Part shown: piece after piece, positions 30,456 to 40,852 of the stretch
How positions within the stretch are numbered: position 1 is the first letter of the stretch
How the letters are laid out: every line of letters begins with the position of its first letter
Assembly: GCF_029893805.1 (NCBI RefSeq)
Contig: NZ_JARXYP010000002.1
Coordinates: 3,472,001-3,536,000 of the forward strand
Origin: Streptomyces sp. SAI-135
Lineage (GTDB): Bacteria; Actinomycetota; Actinomycetes; Streptomycetales; Streptomycetaceae
DNA length: 64,000 nt
Direction of reading: 5' to 3'
Position numbers and translations under genes: made by a program
Notes under the pieces: generated by a model
Seen by the model: the letters and a program-made list of their open reading frames with translations, nothing else
The model's database searches: none
Told to the model about the DNA's origin: nothing

Positions 30456-31323
30456 CTAGGAGACCACGTCCTTGCGGGCGAAACCCCGGAAGGCCAGGGC
30501 GAACAGCACCAGGGCGAGCGTTATCGACAGGGAGGTGCCCTGGATCATGTCGGACCACTGCAGCTTCGGCTGTACGGCGTCCAGCCAGGCGTACTGCCAG
30601 TGCGAGGGGAGGAAGTCCCGCCAGTCGCCGAGGGCCGTCACCTGGTCCAGCACATTGCCGACGATGGTCAGGCCGACCGCGCCGCCGACCGCGCCGAGCG
30701 GGGCGTCGGTGCGGGTGGAGAGCCAGAACGCGAGGGCGGCGGTGACGAGCTGGGAGACGAAGATGTACGCCACCGTGATCAGCAGGCGCTGGGCCGCGGT
30801 GCCCGCCTCCAGCGCGCCGCCGGTGGGGAGCTGGAGCGGGCCCCAGCCGTAGGCGGCCGTGCCGACCGCGAGGGCGACCAGCGGGAGCAGGAGCATCGCG
30901 GCCAGACTGAGCAGCAGGCCGACGACGAGCTTGGACCACAGCAGGCGGGCCCTCGGCACGGGGGCCGCGAGCAGATAGCGCAGGGGAGGACCAGCTCGCC
31001 TCCGAGGCGACCGTGTCCCCGCAGAACAGCGCGACCGGCACGACCAGCAGGAAGCCCGCGCTCGCGAAGAGGTTCACCGCGGCGAAGTTCGCCCCGGACA
31101 CCGTCGCCGTGTCCATCAGGTTGACGCGGGTGTTGCCCGAGCCCGGCCCGCCGCCCACCTGGAAGGCGATCAGCAGGACGAAGGGCAGGGCGACCAGGAT
31201 GCCGAACATGACGAGGGTGCGGCGGCGCTTCAACTGCCGTACCAGCTCCACCCGGACCGGCAGCGTACGGCCCGCGCGGTAGCCGTCGGCGACCTCCGCG
31301 CGCTCGGTCAGCGTGCTGCTCAT
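30456..31323 (-). pseudogene. ABC-2 type permease gene split by a +1 frameshift
   Basis: Two ORFs together make one membrane permease. The start ATG 31321-31323 encodes MSSTLTERAEV... with the first two membrane helices in one frame up to about 31000. The continuation (RARLLWSKLVVGLLLSLAAMLLL... to TLALVLFALAFRGFARKDVVS) is in the next frame, ending at 30456. The frame changes at a G4 run (30983-30986, C4 on the coding strand); removing one base restores a continuous 288-codon protein (868 nt = 3x289+1). This is either a true mutation or a base-calling error in a homopolymer. It overlaps the upstream hydrolase-ATPase gene stop by 4 nt, so it is the transporter's membrane subunit. No other obvious defect was seen. 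Confidence 0.8.
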
Positions 31324-33944
31324 GCGGAGTCTCCGATCAGGGTGAGGAAGGCGTCCTCCAGGCGGCGGTGGGGGCCCACCGACTCCACGGGGACCTCCAG
31401 CCGGACGAGTTCGGCGACCAGGCGGGCCGCGCTGCCGTCCGCGTCGAGGCGTACGAGGAGGCCGTCGTCGGTGGTGACCGCCGAGGCCACGCCCGGCAGG
31501 GCCGCCACCTTCTCGGCCACGGGCTCCTCGACCGGTACGGCCGTGCCGACCAGGAGGGTGTCGCCGGAGCCGACGATCTCGCCGACCGGGCCCGCCTGGA
31601 CCAGCTTGCCGTGGTCCATGACCACGAGGTGGGTGCAGGACTGCTCGACCTCCGACAGGAGGTGGCTGGAGACGATGACCGTGCGTCCGGCCGCCGCGTA
31701 GCGGATCATCACCTCGCGCATCTCGCGGATCTGCGGCGGGTCGAGGCCGTTGGTGGGTTCGTCGAGGATGAGCAGGTCCGGCAGGCCCAGCATGGCCTGG
31801 GCGATGGCCAGGCGCTGGCGCATGCCCTGGGAGTAGGTGCGGACCGCGCGGGACAGCGCGTCGCCGAGTCCGGCGATCTCCAGCGCCTCTTCCATGTGGG
31901 CGTCCTCGGGCGGCCGGCCGGTGGCCTGCCAGTACAGCTCCAGGTTCTCCCGGCCCGACAGGTGCGGGAGGAAGCCCGCGCCCTCGACGAAGGCACCGAC
32001 ACGGGAGAGCACCGGGGCGCCGGGCGCGATGGCGTGGCCGAAGACGCGGACCTCGCCGCCGTCCGGCCTGATCAGGCCCATCAGCATGCGCAGGGTGGTC
32101 GTCTTGCCCGCGCCGTTCGGGCCGAGCAGGCCGAGGACCTGGCCCTTCTCGACGCGGAAGGACAGGTCGCGGACCGCGTACCGGTCCGCCGACCTGGCGT
32201 ACCGCTTGCTCAGGTCGGTTATCTGCAGGGGGACTTCGGTCAGCTCCGGTTCGGGGGCCGCGGGGGCGGTCGTACGGCGGCGGCCCGTCACCACGAGGAC
32301 CAGGGCGAGCACCGCGCCGGCCAGCGGCAGCCACCACACCCAGGCGGGCAGGGGAGCCTGGGTGTTCTTCTCGCCGAGGGGCTCGGGGACGTTCAGGTCG
32401 CCCTTCAGGGAGACGGTGTACGTCGCCGGCGTGGTCGGGGAGGCGTAGCCGAGGTCGGTGGAGGCGAGGACCAGGCGCAGGCGGTGGCCGTCGTCGATCT
32501 CGTGGTCGATCGCCGGGAGGGTGATCGTGACGTCCTTGCCGGCCTTCGCGCCCTCGACCCTGATCGGCTCGACGAGTTGGGAGGGCAGCGTCTGCTGATC
32601 CCTCCCGCCCACGTCGTACAGCTTGGCGAAGAGGACGGCGTCGTCGGTCGTCGACCGCACGTGGACGGTGACCGTGGGCGAGCCGGTGATGCGGAGGTCG
32701 TCCTCGACCGGGGCCGACTCGAAGGCGGCGTACTGGCCCGGGAAGTCGAGGGAGACGCCGACGCCGAGGGAGGAGAGCTGGGAGAGGCCGCCGGCGCCGA
32801 GGCCGGGGAGGGCCGAGACGGCGGGCGGGCTGGCGCCGGCCGGGTTGGTGAAGTCCTGTGCGCGGCCGGTCAGGGCGATCCTGTGGTCGTCGCCCTCCAG
32901 GCCGGGGTAGGTGTCGGCGGTGACACCGGTCAGGCGGGTCTCGCCGTCACCGGTGTCGGTGCCGAGGGTGCGGGTGACGCGGAAGGCGGGGCCGGTGTCG
33001 GCGGACTTCTCGTCCTTGAGGTAGCGGTCGAACCAGTCGGCCACGCGGGCCCGGACCCGGCTCGTCTCCAGGTCGCCGCCGTCATGGCCGCCCGCGATCC
33101 AGTCGACGTCCACGGGGGCGCCGTTGGCGCGGATCGCCTTCGCTGCCTGGTCGGCCTGGCCGAGGGGGAACAGGGAGTCCGTCTGGCCCTGGACGAGGAG
33201 GGTGGGGACCTCGATGTCCTGGGCGACGGCCGAGGGGGAGCGCTCCTCCAGCATCTTCACGGCCTGTGCGTCCGGGACGCCGGACTGGGCGACCCGCTGG
33301 TACATCGCGCAGATCTGCGGCTCGAACTTCTCGCAGCCGCCCGCGGAGTTGACGAAGATGCCGGCCCACAGCTTCTTGAAGACGCCGTTCGGGAAGAGGG
33401 CGTCCGAGAGGTTCCAGTACGTGATCGACGGGGCGATCGCGTCCACGCGCCGGTCGTGACCGGCGGCGAGGAGGGAGATCGCGCCGCCGTAGCTCGCGCC
33501 CGCCATGCCGACCCTGGGGTCGCCGGGCTTGTCGAGCTGGACCTGGGGCTGCCTCGCCAGCCAGTCGATCAGCTTGCTGACGTCCTTGACCTCGGCATCG
33601 GGGTCGTTGAGGCCGACCTTGCCCGTCGACCTGCCGAAGCCTCTCGCCGACCAGGTCAGGACCGCGTAGCCGTCTCTCGCGAGGTCCTCGGCCTGTTCCC
33701 GTACGTCGGCCTTGCTGCCGCCGAAGCCGTGGCCGAGGAGGACCGCGGGGCGCCGGTCGGCGCCGTTCGTCGTGAAGTACGAGGTGTCGATGCGGACGCC
33801 GTCGATCGCCATGATCTGGTCCGCGCGGTGCACCGGGGGTGGGTCGTCGGAGGCGGCGGCCGTCCAGGTCCCGGCGGCGGCGAGCACGACGACGGAGGCC
33901 GCGGCGGCGACCCACCGCGGCCTCCGGAGGCGTCGAAGATCCAT
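31320..33944 (-). CDS. Fusion of extracellular alpha/beta-hydrolase (CocE/S15-like) and ABC transporter ATPase
   Basis: 874 residues in one frame. N-terminal hydrophobic anchor or signal (about 11-30). CocE/NonD-type alpha/beta-hydrolase with GHGFGGSKAD oxyanion region, nucleophile Ser151 in GASYGG, Asp256 (GQTDSLFP) and His287 (GGHDGG). X-Pro peptidase-like C-terminal beta domain (about 320-520). A single membrane helix (about 534-553) and an ABC ATPase domain: Walker A GPNGAGKT (608-615), signature YSQGMRQRLA, Walker B LLILDEP. By topology the hydrolase would be outside and the ATPase inside. The next gene is its permease. Such fusions occur in some actinomycetes as far as I recall; substrate unknown. 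Confidence 0.85.
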   Translation of the reverse strand: MDLRRLRRPRWVAAAASVVVLAAAGTWTAAASDDPPPVHRADQIMAIDGVRIDTSYFTTNGADRRPAVLLGHGFGGSKADVREQAEDLARDGYAVLTWSARGFGRSTGKVGLNDPDAEVKDVSKLIDWLARQPQVQLDKPGDPRVGMAGASYGGAISLLAAGHDRRVDAIAPSITYWNLSDALFPNGVFKKLWAGIFVNSAGGCEKFEPQICAMYQRVAQSGVPDAQAVKMLEERSPSAVAQDIEVPTLLVQGQTDSLFPLGQADQAAKAIRANGAPVDVDWIAGGHDGGDLETSRVRARVADWFDRYLKDEKSADTGPAFRVTRTLGTDTGDGETRLTGVTADTYPGLEGDDHRIALTGRAQDFTNPAGASPPAVSALPGLGAGGLSQLSSLGVGVSLDFPGQYAAFESAPVEDDLRITGSPTVTVHVRSTTDDAVLFAKLYDVGGRDQQTLPSQLVEPIRVEGAKAGKDVTITLPAIDHEIDDGHRLRLVLASTDLGYASPTTPATYTVSLKGDLNVPEPLGEKNTQAPLPAWVWWLPLAGAVLALVLVVTGRRRTTAPAAPEPELTEVPLQITDLSKRYARSADRYAVRDLSFRVEKGQVLGLLGPNGAGKTTTLRMLMGLIRPDGGEVRVFGHAIAPGAPVLSRVGAFVEGAGFLPHLSGRENLELYWQATGRPPEDAHMEEALEIAGLGDALSRAVRTYSQGMRQRLAIAQAMLGLPDLLILDEPTNGLDPPQIREMREVMIRYAAAGRTVIVSSHLLSEVEQSCTHLVVMDHGKLVQAGPVGEIVGSGDTLLVGTAVPVEEPVAEKVAALPGVASAVTTDDGLLVRLDADGSAARLVAELVRLEVPVESVGPHRRLEDAFLTLIGDSA

Positions 33945-34162
33945 GCGTCAACGGTACGGGGTGAAGCTGTCGGTCACTTATCGACTGAGGGCTGAACTGC
34001 GGGCCATCCTGGGGGTGGATGGGGGTTCGTCGTGTACAGCGGGTGCGGTACGGCTACGAGCTCGGTCTCAGCCGTTCGGATGCCGGGTGCGGGTTTCGTC
34101 GTGGCCGGTCGCGCCCACGCGGCGGAGCCGCACATCGATACAGCCCGCGCCCCTGGGTGGGG

Positions 34163-35554
34163 CTACTCGCTCGGAATCGATACGAGCCACCTTGTTTCCC
34201 TTCGGGGGTGGAGGTACAGCGCCCAGTACAGGGTCGCCGCTGCTGTGATTCCGCCCGTCCACAGCAGGTACTGCGTCTCCTGCTGGGTCAGGATGTAGGC
34301 CAGTACCGCTATCAGGAGGATCGGCACTGCCGGCCAGAGGGGCATGCGCCAGGCCGGGGTGTGCTTGTGGTGGGTGCGGCGGGAGAGAAGGGCCGCGATC
34401 GCCACCAGCAGGTACATGCCCGTCACCGAGACGCCCGTGACGCCGTACAGCGTGTCCAGGTTCACGAAGCACAGGGCCGCGCCCGGGATGCCGACCGCGA
34501 GGGTGGCGACCCAGGGGCTGCCGAAGCGGCCGAGCTTGGAGAAGACCGTGTTGACCGGGGCCGGCCAGGCCTTGTCCCGTGCCGAGGCGAACAGGACCCG
34601 GGAGTTCTGGATGACCATGACGATGCCGGCGTTGATGATCGCGAGGGCGACGCACAGGCTGACGAAGGTGCCGACCGCGGAGTTGGACCAGGCGGTGACC
34701 ATGGTGCTGATGTCGCCGCCGGTCAGTGCGGTCAGGTCGGAGGCGCCCATGGTGATCGCGGCCACCGGGACCAGGATGATCACGGTGGAGATGGCGAGGG
34801 TGGCCAGGACCGTGCGGGCCACGTTGCGGCGGGGGTTCTCCAGTTCCTCGGAGAGGTAGACGGCCGTCGAGAAGCCCTGGGTGACGAAGAGGGCGATCGC
34901 GAGGCCGGAGATCACCAGCATGGCCGTCACCGTGTCCGTGCCGCCGTTCGCGCCCGCCACCTGCATCGACACCAGGCTGCTCGGTCCGCGTTGGGCGTGG
35001 GTGAAGCCCAGGAGCGCCACGACCGCGGCCGCGATCACCTCCAGGACGAGGAAGATGCCCGTGATCCACGCGTTGGCGCGCAGGTCGAGGAGGCCGGCGA
35101 GGGTGGCCAGGAGCATGACGCCGGCGCCCGCCAGGGAGGGGTCCAGGTGGATCACGGGGGCCAGGTAGTCCGCCGTGCCCATCGCGATCACCGGCGGGAC
35201 GATCATGACGACCAGGAGGGAGAGGACGAAGACGAGCCAGCCCGCGAGTCGTCCCGCCAGCGTCGAGACCATCGCGTACTCGCCGCCCGCGCTGGGGATG
35301 AGGGTGCCCAGCTCCGAGTAGCAGAAGGCCACGGCGATGCAGAGCAGGGAGCCGATGGCGATGGTCAGGGCGGTGGCGGTGCCGAGCGATCCGAAGAGGT
35401 CGGGGACGACCACGAAGAGCGTGGAGGCCGGGGTCACGCAGGACAGCGTCAGGAGGGTGCCGCCGACCACGCCGATGGAACGGTTGAGCTTGGCGTGGCC
35501 GTGCTCCAGCGCCTCTGGGACGGCGTTGTCGGCAGGGCGGAGGGTGTCGGTCAT
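34163..35554 (-). CDS. Amino acid/polyamine (APC) family permease
   Basis: 463 residues, about 12 membrane helices. It begins LNRSIGVVGGTLLTLSCVTPASTLFVVVPDLFG and contains the APC-type GGEYAMVSTLAGRLAGWLVFVLSL block and ELENPRRNVARTVLATL, which is characteristic of the amino acid-polyamine-organocation family (AA_permease_2). It takes up an amino acid or amine with a cation; substrate not predictable. ATG 35554 is the first Met of the conserved region; a weak AGCACC precedes it. Single gene, downstream of the msdA terminator region but on the same strand. Confidence 0.85.
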   Translation of the reverse strand: MTDTLRPADNAVPEALEHGHAKLNRSIGVVGGTLLTLSCVTPASTLFVVVPDLFGSLGTATALTIAIGSLLCIAVAFCYSELGTLIPSAGGEYAMVSTLAGRLAGWLVFVLSLLVVMIVPPVIAMGTADYLAPVIHLDPSLAGAGVMLLATLAGLLDLRANAWITGIFLVLEVIAAAVVALLGFTHAQRGPSSLVSMQVAGANGGTDTVTAMLVISGLAIALFVTQGFSTAVYLSEELENPRRNVARTVLATLAISTVIILVPVAAITMGASDLTALTGGDISTMVTAWSNSAVGTFVSLCVALAIINAGIVMVIQNSRVLFASARDKAWPAPVNTVFSKLGRFGSPWVATLAVGIPGAALCFVNLDTLYGVTGVSVTGMYLLVAIAALLSRRTHHKHTPAWRMPLWPAVPILLIAVLAYILTQQETQYLLWTGGITAAATLYWALYLHPRRETRWLVSIPSE

Positions 35555-35706
35555 GGTGCTGCATGCAACCCCGACGAAAACCGACCCGTCAATAGATGAC
35601 TTGCTGCGAAATCCGCAGTGAAGAACCGGTCGGGATGGCGGATTCAACAGTTCGCCGTGAAGAAATCCGCGATTTGGGGAGTACGGGAACCGCAGCGCAC
35701 GGACAC

Positions 35707-35743
35707 AAAAAAACGGGGCCGTCCGCCATGCGGACGGCCCCGT
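35707..35743 (-). terminator. Rho-independent terminator of msdA
   Basis: A perfect 14-bp stem (35713-35726 with 35730-35743), loop CAT. On the minus strand it is followed by a run of seven T (35713-35707). It is 8 nt after the msdA stop. A long U-tract is uncommon in this GC-rich window. Confidence 0.9.
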
Positions 35744-35751
35744 CGGGGTGC

Positions 35752-37254
<1,503 letters not shown>

Positions 37255-37270
37255 GACCGAGTACTCCCTT

Positions 37271-39148
37271 TCAGAGATGGCGGCGTCGGGTTGAGACGTG
37301 CCGTTCGTACAGCTCGCGGGCCTTCACCGCGGACGCGCGCGTCGCGGTCTCGGCCACAGGAACATCCCACCAGGCCTGCGCCGGAGGCGCGCCCGACACT
37401 GTGTCTGCCGTTTCGGTCTCGACGTAGACACATGTGGGAGTGTCGGCGGCCCGCGCCTGTTCGAGTGCGGCGCGGAGGTCTCGTACGGTCTTCGCCCGCA
37501 GCACGCGCATACCGAGGCTGGCCGCGTTGGCGGCCAGGTCCACGGGCAGCGGGGCGCCCGTGTAGGTGCCGTCGTCGGACTGGTAGCGGTAGGCCGTGCC
37601 GAAGCGCTCGCCGCCGACCGTCTCGGACAGGCCGCCGATGGAGGCGTAGCCGTGGTTCTGGACGAGGAGCAGCTTGATCGCGATGCCCTCCTGCACGGCC
37701 GTGACGATCTCCGTCGGCATCATCAGGTAGGTGCCGTCGCCGACCAGCGCCCAGACGTTGCGGTCGGGAGCGGCCATCTTCACACCGATGGCGGCCGGGA
37801 TCTCGTAGCCCATGCAGGAGTAGCCGTACTCCAGGTGGTACTGGTCCCTCGACCGGGCGCGCCACAGTTTGTGCAGGTCGCCGGGGAGGGAGCCGGCCGC
37901 GTTGATGATCACGTCCGACTCGTCGACGAGGGCGTCCAGGGCGCCGAGGACCTGCGGCTGGGTGGGCCTGATGTCGGGTTCCTCGGCCTCGTAGCAGGCG
38001 TCGACGCGCTGCTCCCAGCGCTCCTTGTCCAGGGTGTACTCGTCGGCGTACACGCTCGTGACGCGGTGGGCGTGCAGCTGGAGTGCCTCGGTGAGCTCCG
38101 TCAGGCCGCTGCGGGCGTCCGCGACCAGGGGCATGCCGGCCAGCTTGTGGCCGTCGTAGGGCGCGATGTTGAGGTTGAGGAAGCGGACGCCGTCGCCCGC
38201 GAAGAGGGTGCCGGAGGCCGTGGTGAAGTCGGTGTACCGGGTGCCGACGCCGATCACCAGGTCGGCCTGGCGGGCCAGTTCGTTGGCGGTGGCGGTGCCG
38301 GTGTGGCCGACGCCGCCGACGTCCTGGGGGTGGTCGTGGCGCAGGGAGCCCTTGCCGGCCTGGGTGGAGGCGACCGGGATGCCGGTGGCGCTCGCGAACT
38401 CGGCGAGGGCCTCCTCGGCGCGGCTGTGGTGGACTCCGCCGCCGGCGATGACCAGGGGCCGCTGAGCCGACCTGATCACGCTGATGGCCTCGGCGAGTTC
38501 GGTGGGGTCGGCGCCCGGGCGCCGTACGGTCCAGGTGCGCTCGGCGAAGAACTCGTCCGGCCAGTCGTGGGCCTCGGCCTGGACGTCCTGGGGCAGCGCG
38601 AGCGTCACGGCGCCGGTCTCGACCGGGTCGGTGAGAACGCGCATCGCCTGGAGGGCGGCCGGGATCAGGGCCTCGGGCCGGGTGACGCGGTCGAAGTACT
38701 TCGACACCGGGCGCAGACAGTCGTTGACCGAGAGGTCACCGGCGTACGGGACCTCCAGCTGCTGGAGGACCGGGTCGGCCACGCGGGTGGCGAAGATGTC
38801 GCCGGGCAGGAGCAGGACCGGGAGGTGGTTGATCGTGGCGAGGGCGGCACCGGTCACCAGGTTGGTGGCGCCCGGGCCGATCGAGGTCGTCACCGCGTGC
38901 GTCGAGAGACGGCCCGACTGACGCGCGTAACCGACGGCCGCGTGCACCATGGACTGCTCGTTGCGGCCCTGGTGGAAGGGCATGTCGTCGCCGTACTCGA
39001 CCAGGGCCTGGCCGAGCCCGGCGACATTTCCGTGGCCGAAGATGCCCCAGGTCGCGGAGATCAACCGCTGCCGTACGCCGTCGCGTTCGGTGTACTGGGC
39101 GGCCAGGAAGCGGACCAGCGCTTGTGCGACGGTCAGGCGGGTGGTCAT
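37271..39148 (-). CDS. iolD: 3D-(3,5/4)-trihydroxycyclohexane-1,2-dione hydrolase
   Basis: 625 residues, thiamine diphosphate enzyme. It opens the ring of the trihydroxycyclohexane-dione made from 2-keto-myo-inositol, giving 5-deoxy-glucuronate. It has the acetolactate-synthase-like layout: N-terminal catalytic Glu region (NEQSMVHAAVGYARQ), TTSIGPGATNLVTGAALATIN, and the ThDP motif GDGTYLMMPTEIVTAVQEGIAIKLLLVQNHGYASIGGLS, read in parts. ATG 39148 overlaps the iolB stop by 4 nt (ATGA). Operon order iolC, aldolase-like, iolB, iolD, msdA. Confidence 0.93.
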   Translation of the reverse strand: MTTRLTVAQALVRFLAAQYTERDGVRQRLISATWGIFGHGNVAGLGQALVEYGDDMPFHQGRNEQSMVHAAVGYARQSGRLSTHAVTTSIGPGATNLVTGAALATINHLPVLLLPGDIFATRVADPVLQQLEVPYAGDLSVNDCLRPVSKYFDRVTRPEALIPAALQAMRVLTDPVETGAVTLALPQDVQAEAHDWPDEFFAERTWTVRRPGADPTELAEAISVIRSAQRPLVIAGGGVHHSRAEEALAEFASATGIPVASTQAGKGSLRHDHPQDVGGVGHTGTATANELARQADLVIGVGTRYTDFTTASGTLFAGDGVRFLNLNIAPYDGHKLAGMPLVADARSGLTELTEALQLHAHRVTSVYADEYTLDKERWEQRVDACYEAEEPDIRPTQPQVLGALDALVDESDVIINAAGSLPGDLHKLWRARSRDQYHLEYGYSCMGYEIPAAIGVKMAAPDRNVWALVGDGTYLMMPTEIVTAVQEGIAIKLLLVQNHGYASIGGLSETVGGERFGTAYRYQSDDGTYTGAPLPVDLAANAASLGMRVLRAKTVRDLRAALEQARAADTPTCVYVETETADTVSGAPPAQAWWDVPVAETATRASAVKARELYERHVSTRRRHL

Positions 39149-39960
39149 CGGTACCCCTCCGTGTGGTCCGGGTGGAAGCAGATCCGCCATTCCCGCGTCT
39201 CGCCCGGCCCCGCCATGACGTTCAGGTAGTACATGTCGTGGCCGGGCTGGGCGATGGACGGGCCGTGCCATCCGTCGGGGACGAGGACGGCGTCGCCGGA
39301 GCGGACCTCGGCGAGGACGTCGGATCCGCCCTCACGGGAGGGAGATACGCGCTGATAGCCGAAACCGTTCGGGCCGTCGATCTCGAAGTAGTAGATCTCC
39401 TCCAACTCGGCTTCCACGCCCGGCCGGTGCTCGTCGTGCTTGTGCGGGGGGTAGGAGGACCAGTTGCCGCCGGGGGTGACGACCTCGACGGCGATGAGCT
39501 TGTCGCAGTCGAAGGCGTCGGCGGAGGCGAAGTTGCGCACGTGCCGCAACTGCGTGCCGCTGCCGCGCTGTTCGACGGGGACCTCCGGCGCGGGGCCGTA
39601 GCGGGCGGGGAGTCGTCGCTCGCACTTCGCTCCTGCCAGGGCGAAGCGGCCTCCCGCGCCGGAGGCGATCGATGCCTGGGCGTCCCGGGGCACGTACGCG
39701 AAGTCCGAGACTCCGGCGAACACGCTTTCCCGGCCCAGGAGTTGGAACTCTTCGGTACCTGTGCGGACGGTACAGCCGCCTTCCAGCGGAAGCACGATCC
39801 ACTCGCTGTCACCGGAGGTGAAGGTGTGCGTGCCACCCGGTGCCAGCTCGACGATCCGCAGGCTGCTGTGGGTCCAGCCGGCCCGCTTGGGGTCGATGTC
39901 CACGGTGTACCGGGCGTTGGTCGAGGCGCCCTTGGGGACGTAGAGCTCGTTGTGTGTCAT
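39145..39960 (-). CDS. iolB: 5-deoxy-glucuronate isomerase
   Basis: 271 residues, bicupin fold. It isomerises 5-deoxy-D-glucuronate to 2-deoxy-5-keto-gluconate in inositol catabolism. Metal-binding cupin motif PPHKHDEHRPGVEAELEEIYYFEID about residues 170-195, with HGPSIAQPGHDMYYLNVMAGP near the C-terminus. ATG 39960 has GAGGGCCGC upstream and lies 10 nt after the aldolase-like gene stop. The stop overlaps iolD by 4 nt. Confidence 0.93.
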   Translation of the reverse strand: MTHNELYVPKGASTNARYTVDIDPKRAGWTHSSLRIVELAPGGTHTFTSGDSEWIVLPLEGGCTVRTGTEEFQLLGRESVFAGVSDFAYVPRDAQASIASGAGGRFALAGAKCERRLPARYGPAPEVPVEQRGSGTQLRHVRNFASADAFDCDKLIAVEVVTPGGNWSSYPPHKHDEHRPGVEAELEEIYYFEIDGPNGFGYQRVSPSREGGSDVLAEVRSGDAVLVPDGWHGPSIAQPGHDMYYLNVMAGPGETREWRICFHPDHTEGYR

Positions 39961-39970
39961 GCGGCGGCCC

Positions 39971-40852
39971 TCACAGCAGTCCTACGGCGGTGTCCACGGC
40001 GGCGGCCACGTCTCCGTCCGCCGGGTACAGCAGCGAGCGGCCGACCACCAGGCCGCGCACGGTGGGCAGTTGCAGGGCACCGCGCCACTTCTCGTACGCG
40101 CCGTCCTGGTCGTCGCCGACCTCGCCGCCCAGCAGCACGGCGGGCAGGGTCGAGGCGGCCATGACCTCGCCCATGTCGTCGGGGTTGTCGCAGACCGGGA
40201 CCTTGAGCCAGGTGTAGGCCGAGCTGCCGCCCAGCCCGGAGGCGATGGCGATGGACTTGGTGACGGCCTCGGCGGACAGGTCGTTCCTGACCTTGCCCTC
40301 GGTGGTGCGGCCGCTGATGAACGGTTCGACGAAGACGGGGAGCCGGCGCGCGGCCATGTCGTCGATGGCACGGGCGGTGGACTCCATGGTGGTCAGGGAG
40401 CCCGGGTCGGCGTAGTCGATGCGCAGGAGCAGCTTGCCCGCGTCGAAGCCGAGCCGCTCGATGTCCTCGGGGCGGTGGCCGGTGAAGCGGTCGTCGAGCT
40501 CGAAGCTGGCGCCCTGGAGGCCGCCGCGGTTCATGGAGCCCATGACGACCTTGCCGTCCAGGGCGCCGAGGAGGAGCAGGTCGTCCAGGATGTCGGCGGT
40601 CGCGAGGACGCCGTCCACGCCGGGGCGGGACAGCGCGAGGACCAGGCGCTCCAGCAGGTCGGCGCGGTTGGCCATGGCCATGCGGTTGCCGCCGACACCG
40701 AGCGCGCCCCGGGCGGGGTGGTCGGCGGCGACGATCATCAGGCGGCCGCTGTCGTTCAGCAGCGGCCTGCGGGTACGGCGGGCCGCCGCCTCGGCGATCG
40801 CCTCGGGGCGTTCGGCGCGCAGCCGTACGAGTTCGGTGATGTCGACGCTCAC
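39971..40852 (-). CDS. Cgl0159-type (beta/alpha)8 aldolase-like protein of inositol operons
   Basis: 293 residues, predicted TIM barrel with class I aldolase features: IVAADHPARGALGVG at the first strand, GKLLLRIDYADPGSL, LPVFVEPFISGR, SSAYTWLKVPVCDNPD and GGEVGDDQDGAYEKW. A Lys on a late strand (TWLKVP, about residue 220) could be the Schiff-base residue. Actinobacterial inositol operons carry such a protein; it probably splits 2-deoxy-5-keto-6-phosphogluconate (IolJ role), but that is inference from position. GTG 40852 overlaps the iolC stop by 4 nt (GTGA). Confidence 0.75.
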   Translation of the reverse strand: MSVDITELVRLRAERPEAIAEAAARRTRRPLLNDSGRLMIVAADHPARGALGVGGNRMAMANRADLLERLVLALSRPGVDGVLATADILDDLLLLGALDGKVVMGSMNRGGLQGASFELDDRFTGHRPEDIERLGFDAGKLLLRIDYADPGSLTTMESTARAIDDMAARRLPVFVEPFISGRTTEGKVRNDLSAEAVTKSIAIASGLGGSSAYTWLKVPVCDNPDDMGEVMAASTLPAVLLGGEVGDDQDGAYEKWRGALQLPTVRGLVVGRSLLYPADGDVAAAVDTAVGLL

